A stretch of DNA of 6,701 nt from Spirochaetota bacterium (GTDB taxonomy: Bacteria; Spirochaetota; GWE2-31-10; MWDO01), in NCBI GenBank assembly GCA_017998755.1, contig JAGOCL010000139.1, positions 1 through 6,701 of the forward strand. Reading direction: 5' to 3'. Shown in pieces: positions 6,687 through 6,701 of the stretch (position 1 is its first letter; every line of letters begins with the position of its first letter). Below the pieces are notes generated by a model. That model made no database searches, was not told the DNA's origin, and was given only the letters and a program-made list of their open reading frames with translations. The translations under genes and the position numbers were made by a program.

Positions 6687-6701
6687 AATTAAATATCTTT
6701 T
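6634..6701 (+). CDS. Nucleotidyltransferase-like protein, N-terminal fragment cut by window edge
   Basis: Only 22 codons are visible, beginning MHINPDFKEFLELLNKNEIKYL. This matches the usual opening of small nucleotidyltransferases (often annotated AbiEii-like), in which a helix of the type NPDF-EFL-LLN precedes a strand leading to the G-G-Y-A motif and the catalytic D-x-D. Those motifs would lie just past the right edge, so catalytic competence cannot be judged. The ATG at 6634 has GGAGAG (6624-6629) 4 nt upstream and lies inside the 61-residue gene, in a different frame. This small window fragment would be missed without the context of its upstream partner. Confidence 0.72.
   Translation, partial: MHINPDFKEFLELLNKNEIKYL

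Overview
The window is dominated by one minus-strand operon for a V/A-type (vacuolar/archaeal-type) rotary ATPase. Read in the direction of transcription (right to left) the order is: subunit E (6207-5593), a DUF2764-like protein (5591-4782), catalytic subunit A (4763-3012), non-catalytic subunit B (3011-1683), rotor subunit D (1630-1031), and the first 343 residues of membrane subunit I (1031-1, running off the left edge). The genes are packed tightly. E and the DUF2764-like gene are 1 nt apart with the start I prefer, the stop codon of A abuts the ATG of B, and D and I share one base in a TAATG junction. Only the D gene has a leader of note (52 nt). Most genes have a clear purine-rich ribosome binding site.

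The order E - DUF2764 - A - B - D - I (normally followed by K, which would lie beyond the left edge) is the reduced bacterial layout known from spirochaetes (Borrelia, Treponema), Chlamydiae and Bacteroidota. It is not the I-K-E-C-F-A-B-D layout of archaea, Thermus or Enterococcus. No separate genes for subunits C, F or G are present between E and I. The moderately AT-rich DNA, the operon type and the small gene pair on the right suggest an anaerobic or host-associated bacterium, most likely a treponeme-like spirochaete. The taxon is an inference and Bacteroidota or another phylum is possible.

To the right of the operon is a 293-nt divergent intergenic region (6208-6500). Its flanks are extremely AT-rich, but an 80-base core (about 6321-6400) is 51% GC. 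That core carries the string CTTCGACAAGCTCAGGA, which resembles a dispersed repeat found in many bacterial genomes. Weak candidate promoters face outward on each side.

On the plus strand at the right edge is a two-gene cassette. A 61-residue protein (6501-6686) overlaps by 53 nt the start of a second gene (6634 to beyond the edge). The visible N-terminus of that second gene looks like a family of small nucleotidyltransferases often annotated as AbiEii-like or toxin-antitoxin-like.

The ATPase subunits together would form A3B3 (ATP hydrolysis or synthesis), the D rotor shaft, E peripheral stalks, and the I/K membrane sector that moves H+ or Na+. The most interesting points are the uncharacterised DUF2764 protein in the place of subunit C, the missing F and G genes, a cysteine inside the P-loop of A, the GC-rich intergenic repeat and the overlapping nucleotidyltransferase cassette.
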